DNA of 48,521 bases, taken from IMG/VR virus record IMGVR_UViG_3300025889_000185, positions 1-48,521 of that record; one strand, written 5' to 3'. Below the pieces are notes generated by a model that saw only the letters and a list, made by a program, of their open reading frames with translations, was not told the DNA's origin and searched no databases. Positions 31,542 through 39,968 of the stretch are shown piece by piece. The stretch is from a virus. Numbering within the stretch: position 1 is the first letter of the stretch; each line of letters opens with the position of its first letter. Both the position numbers and the translations under genes were made by a program.

Positions 31542-31808
31542 ATGGCAGATCCATTACTGATCGCAGTAATTGCAACCATAATTGGTGCAGGATTAAACAC
31601 CGTAAGAGGTTACTTAGGAAGTGAAGACTCATATTCTGCTAAGAAACTTATTGGTGCTTTGATCGTTGCAGTATTTACTGGTGTTGCTATTGCTCAAACA
31701 ATCGCCATAGACGGTATGAGTCTATTAGGTGTAGCCTTGATTGGTCTAACAGCAGGATTCTCTGTTGATTATGCAGTCACAAAGGCAAAAACTACTCAAG
31801 TCGAGTAG
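31542..31808 (+). CDS. Small membrane protein, holin candidate (88 aa)
   Basis: Three hydrophobic segments lie at about 4-22, 36-55 and 58-78, with short polar turns and a charged C-terminus. This is the size and topology of class I holins. TATA gttaaata is 25 bases upstream. It sits between portal and protease genes. A membrane-permeabilising role is inferred. Confidence 0.6.
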   Translation: MADPLLIAVIATIIGAGLNTVRGYLGSEDSYSAKKLIGALIVAVFTGVAIAQTIAIDGMSLLGVALIGLTAGFSVDYAVTKAKTTQVE

Positions 31809-31863
31809 TAAAACTCCTTTTTTATCAAAATATTTATTAATCTTTACCGAACTTGATTTATAT

Positions 31864-33471
31864 ATGGAAGATAAAGTGTTCTTTAACGGTTTTGAATCTA
31901 CTTTAAAGAGTATGGAGAACATAAACTCAGATGAAAGATATTTTGAAGGTCTATTAACAGTACAAATGAAAGATAAACAGGGTGAAATTACCATTGTTGA
32001 TGAGTTATACAAGGTTTTACCTGTATGGATTGACAGAGGAGCACCAATTTCTGACACACATTCTAACAGAATTGTAGGTAGAGGTATCAATTATTCAAGA
32101 ACTGTAGTAAAAAATGACAAAGGTGAAGAACTTCCTGCAATCAAAATCACTGGTAAAATATTCAAAAACTATGAATTAGACAATGTTATTTGGGATAAAA
32201 TCAAGAAAGGAGAGTATAAAGGACTATCATTTGGTGGTGCAACTAGAACAAATAGAGCACCAATCGTTATGAAAGATGGTTCTATTGCTTATGCACTCAA
32301 AGATTTAGAACACTATGAGGTTGCAGTATGTAAAGATCCTGCTGTACCAATGGCATTAATCACTGATTTTAATCCTATTGCAAAAGCACATCATGATGCA
32401 ACTGAAAGAGGTGATGGTAAGATGGTAATTCAATGCAGTAAAATGGGTTGTTATGTTGAAAAAGCAGAAGATCCATGTTGGGAAGGTTATGAACAAGTTG
32501 GAATGAAAGAAAAAGATGGTAAACAAGTTCCAAACTGTGTTCCAAAAGGAGATACAAAAAAAGCAGAACCAGATCCAGAACAATTAAAGATGGGAATCAA
32601 AGTTGAAATGGAACATACTGATGATAAAGAAGTTGCAGAAAAAATAGCAAGAGATCATCTAAATGAAGTTGCAGATTATTATACTAAATTAAAAGAAGTT
32701 GAAAAAGCAGATGAAGATAAACCATTAAACAAACCAATGAGAGATGATGGTGACAAGAAATTCAAAGTATATGTTAGAGATCCAAGCACAGGTAACGTAG
32801 TTACTGTAAGATTTGGTGATCCAAATATGGAAATTAAACGTGATGATCCTGAAAGAAGAGCATCATTTAGAGCAAGACATGATTGTGATAATGCTAAAGA
32901 TATTACTTCAGCACAATACTGGTCATGTAAGATGTGGGAAAAAGAAACATCTGTTACTGAATATACAGAGAAAAACATTGAAGATGTTGCAAAAGCAGAT
33001 TTAACTCAATATGATACATTTGAAGGTAAAGTACAAGCATTAATGAAAGAAGGTTATCCTAGAGAAAATGCAGAAAAGATAGTAGGTGCATTTGTTAAAG
33101 GTGAGAAAAAGAAAGATGGTGAAGGTGGTGCAATGTCAACATCTACTGATGGAACATTTAATGCTGTTCATGGTGGAGAAGGTAAAAAGAAAAAGAAAAA
33201 TGAAGATGAAGACGAAAAAGAAAGTGGGGATCATTCCAATTCTGATGGTGAATTACACGGTATGTACAATCAAAATGGCTCTGATTTAAAGAAACAATAT
33301 TATGGTGGAATAAGAGAAAACTATGATGGAGCTATAAAACAAGGTGGTATGGATATATCAGAAACAGGTGGTATTACTGTAAAAAGAACAAAAAAATTAA
33401 AAGATATTAAACGTTCATTAGAATGGAATGAAAAAATCATACAATTAAAAAAATTAAACCAAAACTTATAA
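31864..33471 (+). CDS. Prohead protease fused to phage accessory domains
   Basis: This 535-residue protein starts at the ATG 29 bases after tatttatt; the longer frame from 31765 overlaps the previous gene. Residues 1-165 resemble the prohead serine protease fold with H66 (SDTHSNRIVG) and S122 (KGLSFGG). Then come a PCW-GY...VPNCVP motif (204-226), a MEHTDD...ARDHL...YYTKL domain (249-275), and a KVYVRDPSTG...FRARHDC...YWSCKMW domain (301-358), both frequent in marine phage head genes. The tail is Lys/Glu-rich. It matures the capsid; the extra domains are of unknown role. Confidence 0.75.
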   Translation: MEDKVFFNGFESTLKSMENINSDERYFEGLLTVQMKDKQGEITIVDELYKVLPVWIDRGAPISDTHSNRIVGRGINYSRTVVKNDKGEELPAIKITGKIFKNYELDNVIWDKIKKGEYKGLSFGGATRTNRAPIVMKDGSIAYALKDLEHYEVAVCKDPAVPMALITDFNPIAKAHHDATERGDGKMVIQCSKMGCYVEKAEDPCWEGYEQVGMKEKDGKQVPNCVPKGDTKKAEPDPEQLKMGIKVEMEHTDDKEVAEKIARDHLNEVADYYTKLKEVEKADEDKPLNKPMRDDGDKKFKVYVRDPSTGNVVTVRFGDPNMEIKRDDPERRASFRARHDCDNAKDITSAQYWSCKMWEKETSVTEYTEKNIEDVAKADLTQYDTFEGKVQALMKEGYPRENAEKIVGAFVKGEKKKDGEGGAMSTSTDGTFNAVHGGEGKKKKKNEDEDEKESGDHSNSDGELHGMYNQNGSDLKKQYYGGIRENYDGAIKQGGMDISETGGITVKRTKKLKDIKRSLEWNEKIIQLKKLNQNL

Positions 33472-33518
33472 ATTTCAGTAATATATATATAGTCAGTATA
33501 TTTAAATCGAGTAATAAC

Positions 33519-34106
33519 ATGACTCTGGAAGAACTTCGTAAAGAAGACCATGAAGAAGAAGAAAAAGTTTCTGAAGAAAAAGAAGACGAGTCAGAAGAGG
33601 AGAACACAAACAAATCTTTTGATGAAGCCTTACTCGAAACTTTATCTACTCTCACAGAGCACGTAAAAGCACTCTCAGAATCTCACGCTGATTTAGAATC
33701 AAGACTTAATAAAGCTCTTGAGGAAAAACCAGAAACCCAACTCGAACTCCAACCTGCAACTTCTGATAAAGAAGACATTGGAGATGAAGTCGTAGTTCCT
33801 GAAGCTTATCAATCCAATTCTGTTCAAGCAGGATTAGATGATGACAAATCTGGTCATCATAAACCAGAAGGTGATCAAAAAGGATTATCTATGCAACAAA
33901 AAGCACAGAAAGTCAACTTTGATTTCACTACAGAAACTCCAAGACCAAGTGCAGCAATCGAATCTGTTAACAAATCAGACATGTCTGACTTTAGCATGAT
34001 TTTGAAAGATGCAAGAGATGTTGGTTATGAAGGTTTATCAACAATCGCAAAGAAGATTCAAAAAGGTGATTATTACACTCCTTCTGAAGAGGAGAGGTGG
34101 TTCTAA
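33519..34106 (+). CDS. Scaffolding-like protein (195 aa)
   Basis: The N-terminus is extremely acidic with a coiled coil (EALLETLSTLTEHVKALSE), then comes a disordered centre, and a C-terminal capsid-contact-like helix region (DFSMILKDARDVGYEGL). Position directly before the major capsid gene and composition match capsid scaffolds. AT boxes at 33481-33507 precede it, but at 17-34 bases, so a short leader is possible. Confidence 0.65.
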   Translation: MTLEELRKEDHEEEEKVSEEKEDESEEENTNKSFDEALLETLSTLTEHVKALSESHADLESRLNKALEEKPETQLELQPATSDKEDIGDEVVVPEAYQSNSVQAGLDDDKSGHHKPEGDQKGLSMQQKAQKVNFDFTTETPRPSAAIESVNKSDMSDFSMILKDARDVGYEGLSTIAKKIQKGDYYTPSEEERWF

Positions 34107-34108
34107 AC

Positions 34109-35329
34109 ATGGCTCAAGTACGAACAATAGACGAACTAGAAGCACTCTATTATGGATATAATAGAAACCTCGTTAGAAAAGCAGATGCTCCAATCACAAC
34201 ATCAACTACTGGTGTTTTTAACGCAGTATTTGGTGCTTATGCATGGGCTCAGCTTAACTTAGAAGCAAACGCTTTCGGTATCTTACCAAAAGTTCCATGG
34301 GACAAATCTGGTTGGCGTACCATTACGGCTAAACCAACTATGACTACAACCAATGGTAATACCACATTAGGTGGTACTGCTGAGGGTGGATCTATTGCCG
34401 AAACTGTCAAACCAACTTTACAAGAGATTGACATCAGACCAAAAACTGCTCAGTTAGCATTTAGTGCATCTGAGGTTATGGAATGGTTAGCAACTCACAG
34501 TAAAGATGACATCTGGGGTGGACTTGGTTCACTTAGATTGTATATGGCAGTTCAGCACAAAGAATTCCTTAATAGAATGTTGCTAGCAGATGTTGAATAT
34601 GATGCAGCAAACGCAAGTGCCAATAACAGTGGTACAACCAACTTTGAAACACTCGACAGAATCATTTCAAGTGATGCTGAAGAAGATGCTTTAGGTGGTT
34701 CATACACTGGATTCTATGATCCATGGGCAGCAAACGCTACCATTGATCGTGACTCAGGCACTACTTATGACTGTACTGTCGAATCTGCTTCTGGTACAAT
34801 CGGTACTAACGGTGTCCTAACTGATGATACTCTGAGAACTTTCCTAAGAAAGATCAGAATCGCAGCAGGAAAAGATCCAAACGTCTTCCTCGGATCACAT
34901 GAGGTATACTCAGAAATCCAAGGACTTTACATGCCTTCTGTAAGAATTCCAAATCCTTACGGTGAAGCATTAGTACAAGTTGACGTAAATGGTATCCAAA
35001 CCTTCAAAGGTACTGGTGTCGGAATTCATGTTGATTCTATCTATGGAATCCCATTCATTCCATCAAAAGATGCTCCAAGCAACTCTGCTGACTCATCAGA
35101 GATCGGTAGATTGTTCGCTTTAGACACTTCTGATGCTGAAGGATATGGTTATCCAAGAATCGGAATCCAAATCGCAATTCCAACAGAATACTATGAAGCA
35201 ACTCGAAGAACACCAGCTTATCCATTCGTAAATGATGCTTTCGTTGAGAAAGGCATTTACAGAACTATGGGTGAGACTGTATGTCGTCATTTCAAATCTC
35301 AAGGTAAGATTAGAGATATTAAACTCTAA
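34109..35329 (+). CDS. Major capsid protein, HK97 fold
   Basis: This 406-residue protein starts at the ATG preceded by Shine-Dalgarno GAGGTGG; a GTG at 34097 is an alternative. Composition, length, place after protease and scaffold, and a GSHEVYSEIQGLY segment with a late P-domain-like strand series fit HK97 capsid proteins of marine phages. There is no large delta domain, since the scaffold is a separate gene. Codon use is more GC-ending than its neighbours, as often in highly expressed genes. T-rich DNA follows. Confidence 0.85.
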   Translation: MAQVRTIDELEALYYGYNRNLVRKADAPITTSTTGVFNAVFGAYAWAQLNLEANAFGILPKVPWDKSGWRTITAKPTMTTTNGNTTLGGTAEGGSIAETVKPTLQEIDIRPKTAQLAFSASEVMEWLATHSKDDIWGGLGSLRLYMAVQHKEFLNRMLLADVEYDAANASANNSGTTNFETLDRIISSDAEEDALGGSYTGFYDPWAANATIDRDSGTTYDCTVESASGTIGTNGVLTDDTLRTFLRKIRIAAGKDPNVFLGSHEVYSEIQGLYMPSVRIPNPYGEALVQVDVNGIQTFKGTGVGIHVDSIYGIPFIPSKDAPSNSADSSEIGRLFALDTSDAEGYGYPRIGIQIAIPTEYYEATRRTPAYPFVNDAFVEKGIYRTMGETVCRHFKSQGKIRDIKL

Positions 35330-35343
35330 ATTGCCAAAACCCA

Positions 35344-35363
35344 ATTTTTTCTTTTTTATTTTT
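35344..35363 (+). terminator. T-rich terminator after capsid gene
   Basis: Several T-runs occur shortly after the major capsid stop, before the HExxH gene; likely limits read-through into the host-interaction island. Confidence 0.45.
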
Positions 35364-35371
35364 GATGACTT

Positions 35372-35689
35372 ATGATAACGTTACCAATTTACATTTTTTC
35401 AATGTGTGCAGTATTAGCAGGGGGAACTGTTGATTGTAATGAACATTGGGCAGTTTATGTTTATGAAGATAAAGATGTTTTTCAATATTGTTATCCAGAT
35501 GTAAGATCATTTCATTATGCAGTAGCAGGGTGTGCAACTTATGATAATGACCGTGGACATAAAATTATACTTGGTAATCTAGGCAAAGGTAAATCACATA
35601 CTGGAGAATCATTATTTGCTCATGAGATACATCATTTACAATGTCTGTGTAATTATCATTCTAATCCACCTGAAAAACCTAGAAGATGA
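35372..35689 (+). CDS. Small HExxH protein with N-terminal hydrophobic segment
   Basis: In this 105-residue protein, residues 1-17 are hydrophobic (ITLPIYIFSMCAVLAGG), a possible signal peptide. H84-E-I-H-H88 on FAHEIHHLQC gives a zinc-protease motif near the C-terminus, with several Cys and His around. If exported it would act outside the membrane. It lies just upstream of amoC and downstream of the capsid gene. Confidence 0.55.
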   Translation: MITLPIYIFSMCAVLAGGTVDCNEHWAVYVYEDKDVFQYCYPDVRSFHYAVAGCATYDNDRGHKIILGNLGKGKSHTGESLFAHEIHHLQCLCNYHSNPPEKPRR

Positions 35690-35743
35690 TAATCACTAAT
35701 GATTAACATAGGCTTTTATTTATATACTCTTTAGGCACGTTCA

Positions 35744-35754
35744 AAATATATATT
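35744..35754 (+). promoter_or_regulatory. amoC promoter TATA box
   Basis: aaatatatatt is centred 27 bases before the amoC ATG, giving amoC its own leaderless transcript. Confidence 0.6.
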
Positions 35755-35775
35755 GATGAAAATTCATATTTATTT

Positions 35776-36339
35776 ATGGCACAAATGCCAAGCTTAATTC
35801 CAAAGGAAGTTGAAATACAACGACTAAAGAAAATTTGGTTGATTGTAATTGCTATGGGATCAACAGCAGCATCAGTCGAAGTAGATAACTTCGTTGATGG
35901 TTCACTTCATCAAACATCAATTAGGGATTCTGCATTTACTCCTGCACATTGGTGGCTATACAGTCACTTTATTGCATTGCCTTTGGGTTGGGGTTCAGTT
36001 GCGATCTATGATCGTAAAGTTCCAATTCTAAGAGGAGTAAATAATTCTATGAATACAGGATTAAAGATGACCATTCTTGGTTACTTGGCTACTATGTTTA
36101 CCATTGGTGTAAACGAGATGTGGCACTTTTGGTTCGTAGAAGAAATCTTCGCAGTACCTAATCACTGGATGTTTAACATGGGAGTTGTAGTTGCCTTTAT
36201 GGGAGCACTAGCTTATGTCGTAAGAGTATATGCTAGACTTGTGGAACTTGGTGTAGAAACTCCAAGTGAGAATCCATACGTTGCAGAAATGTATAAGATG
36301 GCTCTTGAAGGTAAATTATACAGCAGATCAATCCCATAG
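35776..36339 (+). CDS. amoC: Ammonia monooxygenase subunit C (amoC)
   Basis: This 187-residue archaeal AmoC is full length and membrane-embedded, with helices around 20-35, 60-80, 97-112 and 132-155. The metal-site helix has NEMWH (113-117) and H130, with H117 and H130 spaced 13 apart as the two His of the bacterial PmoC copper site. The sequence looks almost identical to the host protein as I know it, with no truncation. The promoter aaatatatatt lies 27 bases upstream. No amoA or amoB is here, so the product must join the host enzyme. It is a host-derived auxiliary metabolic gene. Confidence 0.95.
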   Translation: MAQMPSLIPKEVEIQRLKKIWLIVIAMGSTAASVEVDNFVDGSLHQTSIRDSAFTPAHWWLYSHFIALPLGWGSVAIYDRKVPILRGVNNSMNTGLKMTILGYLATMFTIGVNEMWHFWFVEEIFAVPNHWMFNMGVVVAFMGALAYVVRVYARLVELGVETPSENPYVAEMYKMALEGKLYSRSIP

Positions 36340-36343
36340 TCTA

Positions 36344-36351
36344 TTTTTTTA
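36344..36351 (+). terminator. T-tract after amoC
   Basis: A T7 run starts within ten bases of the amoC stop, separating amoC from the cupredoxin-like gene. Confidence 0.4.
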
Positions 36352-36374
36352 TATTATACTAAACTTAATTAACT

Positions 36375-36390
36375 TAGCTTAATTAAGCTA
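36375..36390. repeat. 16-bp palindrome between amoC and cupredoxin-like gene
   Basis: TAGCTTAATTAAGCTA is a perfect palindrome within a stretch (36362-36425) rich in further TTAATTAA and TTAGCTAA copies. It could be an operator for the downstream promoter at 36449, or a terminator element. Confidence 0.6.
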
Positions 36391-36448
36391 GCTAAGTCGT
36401 ATGCGTTAGCTAATGTTTAATTAACCTATATTTTTTTCATAACAGATT

Positions 36449-36461
36449 GGTTTATATTAGG
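36449..36461 (+). promoter_or_regulatory. Promoter of cupredoxin-like gene
   Basis: ggtttatattagg is centred 27 bases before ATG 36482; it is the same extended box as at two minus-strand genes near 27 kb. Confidence 0.6.
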
Positions 36462-36481
36462 TATATCATACTATCAATATA

Positions 36482-37240
36482 ATGATTAGAGCAATCACAG
36501 TATTAACTGCTTTAGCATTGTTAACAACAATGTCTTTTGCAAATGCAGAGACACCTGAAACTGTAACCGTAACAGGATTTCCATTTGAAGTAAGTGTTCT
36601 TGAAGGTGGAAGTATTACTTTCACAAACAATAATGACACTGTAATGGATTTTGTCAGTTATGGTTGGTTTGAAGGAAGTGTTCAACCAAATGAATCTTTG
36701 ACTATAGATTTACCAATCACTGATTGTGGAAATGTCTGCTTTTTTGCAGAGGATTACTACATTAGAGATTTATCTACAGGTGATTACAGTATTCTACACA
36801 TTATTGCAAAACCAATAGTTGTAGAAGCCATAGCAGAACCAGTAGTTCAAACTGTAGCATTAGAAGAATCATTACAAGTTGAAGAAACAGTAGTAACTGA
36901 AGATGAGGGCATTTATAATGTCACATTAGTTAGTGAAGAACCAGATGTAATTACATTGCAATTACAACTTGCAGAAACAACAAGTAGTTTAAATTCAGCA
37001 CTTGAACAAATAGGAGTCAAGAACGCAGAAATATCTCTATTAAATGAAGAGATAAACAATTTAAATTCACAGTTGGTTATTGCAAATTCAACAGTAGTTG
37101 ATATAACATATACAGAGCAGTTAGAATCACAAATTGTTTCTCTTACAGCAGAGAAAGATAAATGGAAACAACTAGCAAATAGTTGGTACACTGTTGCAAT
37201 GGAACAACTTAGAGTGATGGTACAAGTCTTAGGACTCTAA
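36482..37240 (+). CDS. Secreted cupredoxin-like protein with coiled coil
   Basis: This 252-residue protein has a signal peptide (1-22, ending SFANA). It carries a cupredoxin-like beta sandwich (about 27-110: GFPFEVSVLEGGSITFTNNN, split by turns), then an acidic linker and a C-terminal coiled coil (LNEEINNLNSQLVIAN). The usual copper ligands are missing: only C82, C86 and H106 lie in the relevant loops. Promoter tttatatta is 27 bases upstream. It would act outside the membrane, like the host's many blue-copper proteins, but probably without a type 1 copper. Confidence 0.7.
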   Translation: MIRAITVLTALALLTTMSFANAETPETVTVTGFPFEVSVLEGGSITFTNNNDTVMDFVSYGWFEGSVQPNESLTIDLPITDCGNVCFFAEDYYIRDLSTGDYSILHIIAKPIVVEAIAEPVVQTVALEESLQVEETVVTEDEGIYNVTLVSEEPDVITLQLQLAETTSSLNSALEQIGVKNAEISLLNEEINNLNSQLVIANSTVVDITYTEQLESQIVSLTAEKDKWKQLANSWYTVAMEQLRVMVQVLGL

Positions 37241-37383
37241 CCACTTTCTATATTTTTTCCAAACTTTATACAAAAAGGATTTTGACAATAATATAATGTT
37301 TTATCACTATTTTCACTTTTTGTAGAATATGTTAAAAGATAACAATCATCACAAAGTTTTAATGGAATGTTAAATTTTAGCAC
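37237..37383 (-). CDS. Small zinc protein, GTG start (48 aa)
   Basis: CDDC and C-x4-C (CQNPFC) form a four-cysteine site. The GTG lies 26 bases from an atttaaa element inside the plus-strand promoter of the next gene, so the two promoters overlap. It converges on the cupredoxin-like gene, sharing four bases with its end. Confidence 0.55.
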   Translation of the reverse strand: MLKFNIPLKLCDDCYLLTYSTKSENSDKTLYYCQNPFCIKFGKNIESG

Positions 37384-37389
37384 AACATA

Positions 37390-37413
37390 TTTATATATAA
37401 CCAAATATTTAAA
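37390..37413. promoter_or_regulatory. Overlapping divergent promoters
   Basis: tttatatata (37390-37399) is 25 bases before ATG 37419, and the atttaaag element (37405-37413) is 26 bases from the minus GTG 37383, so the two transcripts start inside each other's promoter. Confidence 0.45.
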
Positions 37414-37418
37414 GATTT

Positions 37419-37766
37419 ATGGCTATTACCACATCTGTAAGTGATTGGACAGCAGCTAACGTGGCAAAAACTTTGTCCGTACAATCTGCTTTGACATCTA
37501 AATTAAGATGTTACAAGATCAAATGCACAGCAGGGGGAAGCGATACTTATGCAACAAACGGTGTTTCTGCCAACGTAAAGGAAGGTAGAATTTCAACCCT
37601 AGTAGCAGTAATCCCAGAGTACAGTAGCACAGATTATGTCGTAAAATATGACAAAGCTAATGAGAAAATCATTCTCTTAGATGAATCTGGTTCTGGACTT
37701 GCTGAGATTGCAAACGCAACTTCTATCGCAAGTGCAACATTTGAGTTCCTAGTATTCGGCTACTAG
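37419..37766 (+). CDS. Putative head decoration protein (115 aa)
   Basis: TATA ttatatata lies 25 bases before the ATG. The beta-rich sequence with a GISTLVAVIPEYSS-like core and a C-terminal strand ending FLVFGY fits small capsid-decorating proteins that follow capsid genes. No direct motif. Confidence 0.5.
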   Translation: MAITTSVSDWTAANVAKTLSVQSALTSKLRCYKIKCTAGGSDTYATNGVSANVKEGRISTLVAVIPEYSSTDYVVKYDKANEKIILLDESGSGLAEIANATSIASATFEFLVFGY

Positions 37767-37825
37767 AGTCCAAAAAGCCTTTCTTTTTTCTTAAACTTTA
37801 TATATTTCGATTAGTACAAATATAC

Positions 37826-38101
37826 ATGGTCGAATATAATCATAATGCAATAACAGTCGGTTCAGCAGATGCCACTATTAAAGCAAGTCATGGTGTAGTA
37901 GTTGCAGTTCATGTCACATTAAAAGGAGCAGCAGGAGATAAACTCGTATTAAGAAATGGAACAAGTAATACTGATCCTATCGAATTTGAAGTACATGGAG
38001 AAGAAGTTCAAAATGTCATTGAAATAAACAGAAGATTTGAAGACGGTATTAGAGCAGATTTTACTGGCAGTACAGCACGTTATATAGTAGTTTACAAGTA
38101 G
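37826..38101 (+). CDS. Small beta-sandwich virion protein (91 aa)
   Basis: Beta strands (GVVVAVHVTLKGAAGD; KLVLRNGT; IEFEVHGEE; RYIVVYK) resemble phage capsid fibre or trimer-stabilising proteins. A TATA box tttatatattt (37797-37807) precedes it by 25 bases. A virion role is inferred. Confidence 0.5.
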   Translation: MVEYNHNAITVGSADATIKASHGVVVAVHVTLKGAAGDKLVLRNGTSNTDPIEFEVHGEEVQNVIEINRRFEDGIRADFTGSTARYIVVYK

Positions 38102-38135
38102 TAAATTTAAATAGTTAGCATACTTTTATATAGTG

Positions 38136-38759
38136 ATGGCTACTACATATTGTACGGTTGCAGATGTCGCAGATTTTCTACGTGTTCCAATCACTGCTAC
38201 TACTACTCCAAATAAGACTCAGGTCGAGAAGATTATCAATAGAAAAGAAGAGGAACTCGACAGAAGAATAGGTCATACATTTGGCAGAAATAAGACTGTT
38301 ACAAAGGAAGTTCATGATTTACCATTACTTTATACTTATGGGTGGGGTACACCAATATTTCTAAAACATAGAAATTGTAGAGATTTAGATTCTGCCGAGG
38401 GTGATAAAATAGAAATTTGGCAAGGTGCAGATTCTACTTATACTGATATTCTAAGTAACACACAATGGTATGATTTTGAACCAGTTTACGGTAGATTATT
38501 TTTAAGAGGATATATTTTTACTATTCTAAGAAAAAACAGAGTTAGAGTTACTTACCGTTATGGTGATGCAACAGTTCCTTATGACATTCAAGATGCCTGT
38601 GTTAAGTTAACTGCAATAGACATTTTGAACTCTAGTTTTAGAATGGACGTATTACCTATGGGTGGAAGTGGTATGGATATTCAAGCTGCAAAAGCAGATT
38701 GGAGAGCAGATATAGAAAACTGTGTTGAGAATCGACAAGAAGTATTCTTCATACCATAA
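38136..38759 (+). CDS. Head-tail adaptor (gp6-like) protein
   Basis: The ATG 38136 is 26 bases after tttaaatag; a GTG three bases earlier is in frame. The 207 residues start TTYCTVADVADFLRV, the familiar first helix of DNA-packaging adaptor proteins, and continue with FLRGYIF-type strands and a helical end. It is placed after the capsid genes and before the tail genes, as HK97 gp6-like connectors are. Confidence 0.65.
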   Translation: MATTYCTVADVADFLRVPITATTTPNKTQVEKIINRKEEELDRRIGHTFGRNKTVTKEVHDLPLLYTYGWGTPIFLKHRNCRDLDSAEGDKIEIWQGADSTYTDILSNTQWYDFEPVYGRLFLRGYIFTILRKNRVRVTYRYGDATVPYDIQDACVKLTAIDILNSSFRMDVLPMGGSGMDIQAAKADWRADIENCVENRQEVFFIP

Positions 38760-39937
38760 TGGAAAAATCTCAAAAGTCTTCTATACCAGATGATATAGAA
38801 ATAGTTTTACATGATGCAAAAGATATACCAAAACAACAAAAATCACTTTATACTAGACACATGACTATGTTGGCAAGAAAAGCTAATCAAGAACTTTATG
38901 ATAGATTTAAAAACACAGCAGATATAGATTTTATACCAATGTATGTTTATTATGATGTTATGAATAAATCTATAAAATTAAAATGTAGAAAAGAATTTTT
39001 AGACAAGTATTTAGAAGTGGAAATTGATTTTGCAAAATGGTTGAGAAGTAAAGGTATGTTTAAAAAAGCAGGTAAATGGGAACAATATAAACAGAATGAA
39101 TTTGCTAAAAAAAGTCCACATTTAAAAGACCAAAAAAAACAATACATAAAAGAAATGAGAGAACAGGGAAAAATAAGTGAATTTGGTAAAACTATTAAAA
39201 AGGATTCAAAGGTATCACAATCAAGCACGATAATGTATTCTAGGAAAGCAGAATATTTACCAAAAACTCAAAGAACAGATAAAACTATTGAGGTTACACA
39301 ACAGCAGTATAATAAACCCATAAAGGGAGCTGATATGTTAAAATTATTTGATCCAGAAAATGAAGACTTAATTTGGGGTGGTAGTAATTTTAAATCTTAT
39401 GTTATAGGAAGAGGAGTAAATCCTAAAATATACAATAAAATAATGAAAGAAACATTAGCATTATTATGGAAAGAGTTTGAAAAAGTAAATGTTTTAGAAC
39501 TTACAGAAGAAGGTGTTGCAGAATTTCAAGAATCATATCTTTCAAGATTTCCTAATATTGAAAGAGTAAGAGATTGGTTTGTAAATAAAGGTATTTACAA
39601 TACATCATCAGGTCATTATTATACATTAGAAAGATTCATGAATTTAAAATCAAACAAAGCTAGGGCAAATTTCATAGATAGGGCAGTATTTCTAATATCC
39701 AACTCAATATACATGAAAGCAAATAATATTAGTCCTTTAACAGTAAGAGGAAAACCAAGATTAAACGCAGGTATGAAAACCAGTATAAAAAGAGCACAAA
39801 AATTCAAGAAAATATCTGCCGAAAGAAAGAAATATTCTACTGAAAGAACAAAGAAATATGATGAGTGGAGATTAGATGATAGAAAAATTGCTGCTAATCT
39901 TAAACGTAAAGTGACTAGGAGTAAAAGGGAAAGATAA
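38759..39937 (+). CDS. Basic neck-region protein, unknown (392 aa)
   Basis: The ATG overlaps the previous stop by one base. It is Lys-rich (pI clearly basic), with a central WKEFEKVNVLELTEEG helix and a tail of RAQKFKKISAERKKYS. The place between adaptor and tail-completion genes suggests a neck or head-tail protein; minor capsid or tail-terminator relatives are alternatives. Confidence 0.6.
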   Translation: MEKSQKSSIPDDIEIVLHDAKDIPKQQKSLYTRHMTMLARKANQELYDRFKNTADIDFIPMYVYYDVMNKSIKLKCRKEFLDKYLEVEIDFAKWLRSKGMFKKAGKWEQYKQNEFAKKSPHLKDQKKQYIKEMREQGKISEFGKTIKKDSKVSQSSTIMYSRKAEYLPKTQRTDKTIEVTQQQYNKPIKGADMLKLFDPENEDLIWGGSNFKSYVIGRGVNPKIYNKIMKETLALLWKEFEKVNVLELTEEGVAEFQESYLSRFPNIERVRDWFVNKGIYNTSSGHYYTLERFMNLKSNKARANFIDRAVFLISNSIYMKANNISPLTVRGKPRLNAGMKTSIKRAQKFKKISAERKKYSTERTKKYDEWRLDDRKIAANLKRKVTRSKRER

Positions 39938-39968
39938 ACTTAATAATCTAGTATTTATATAATTAATC

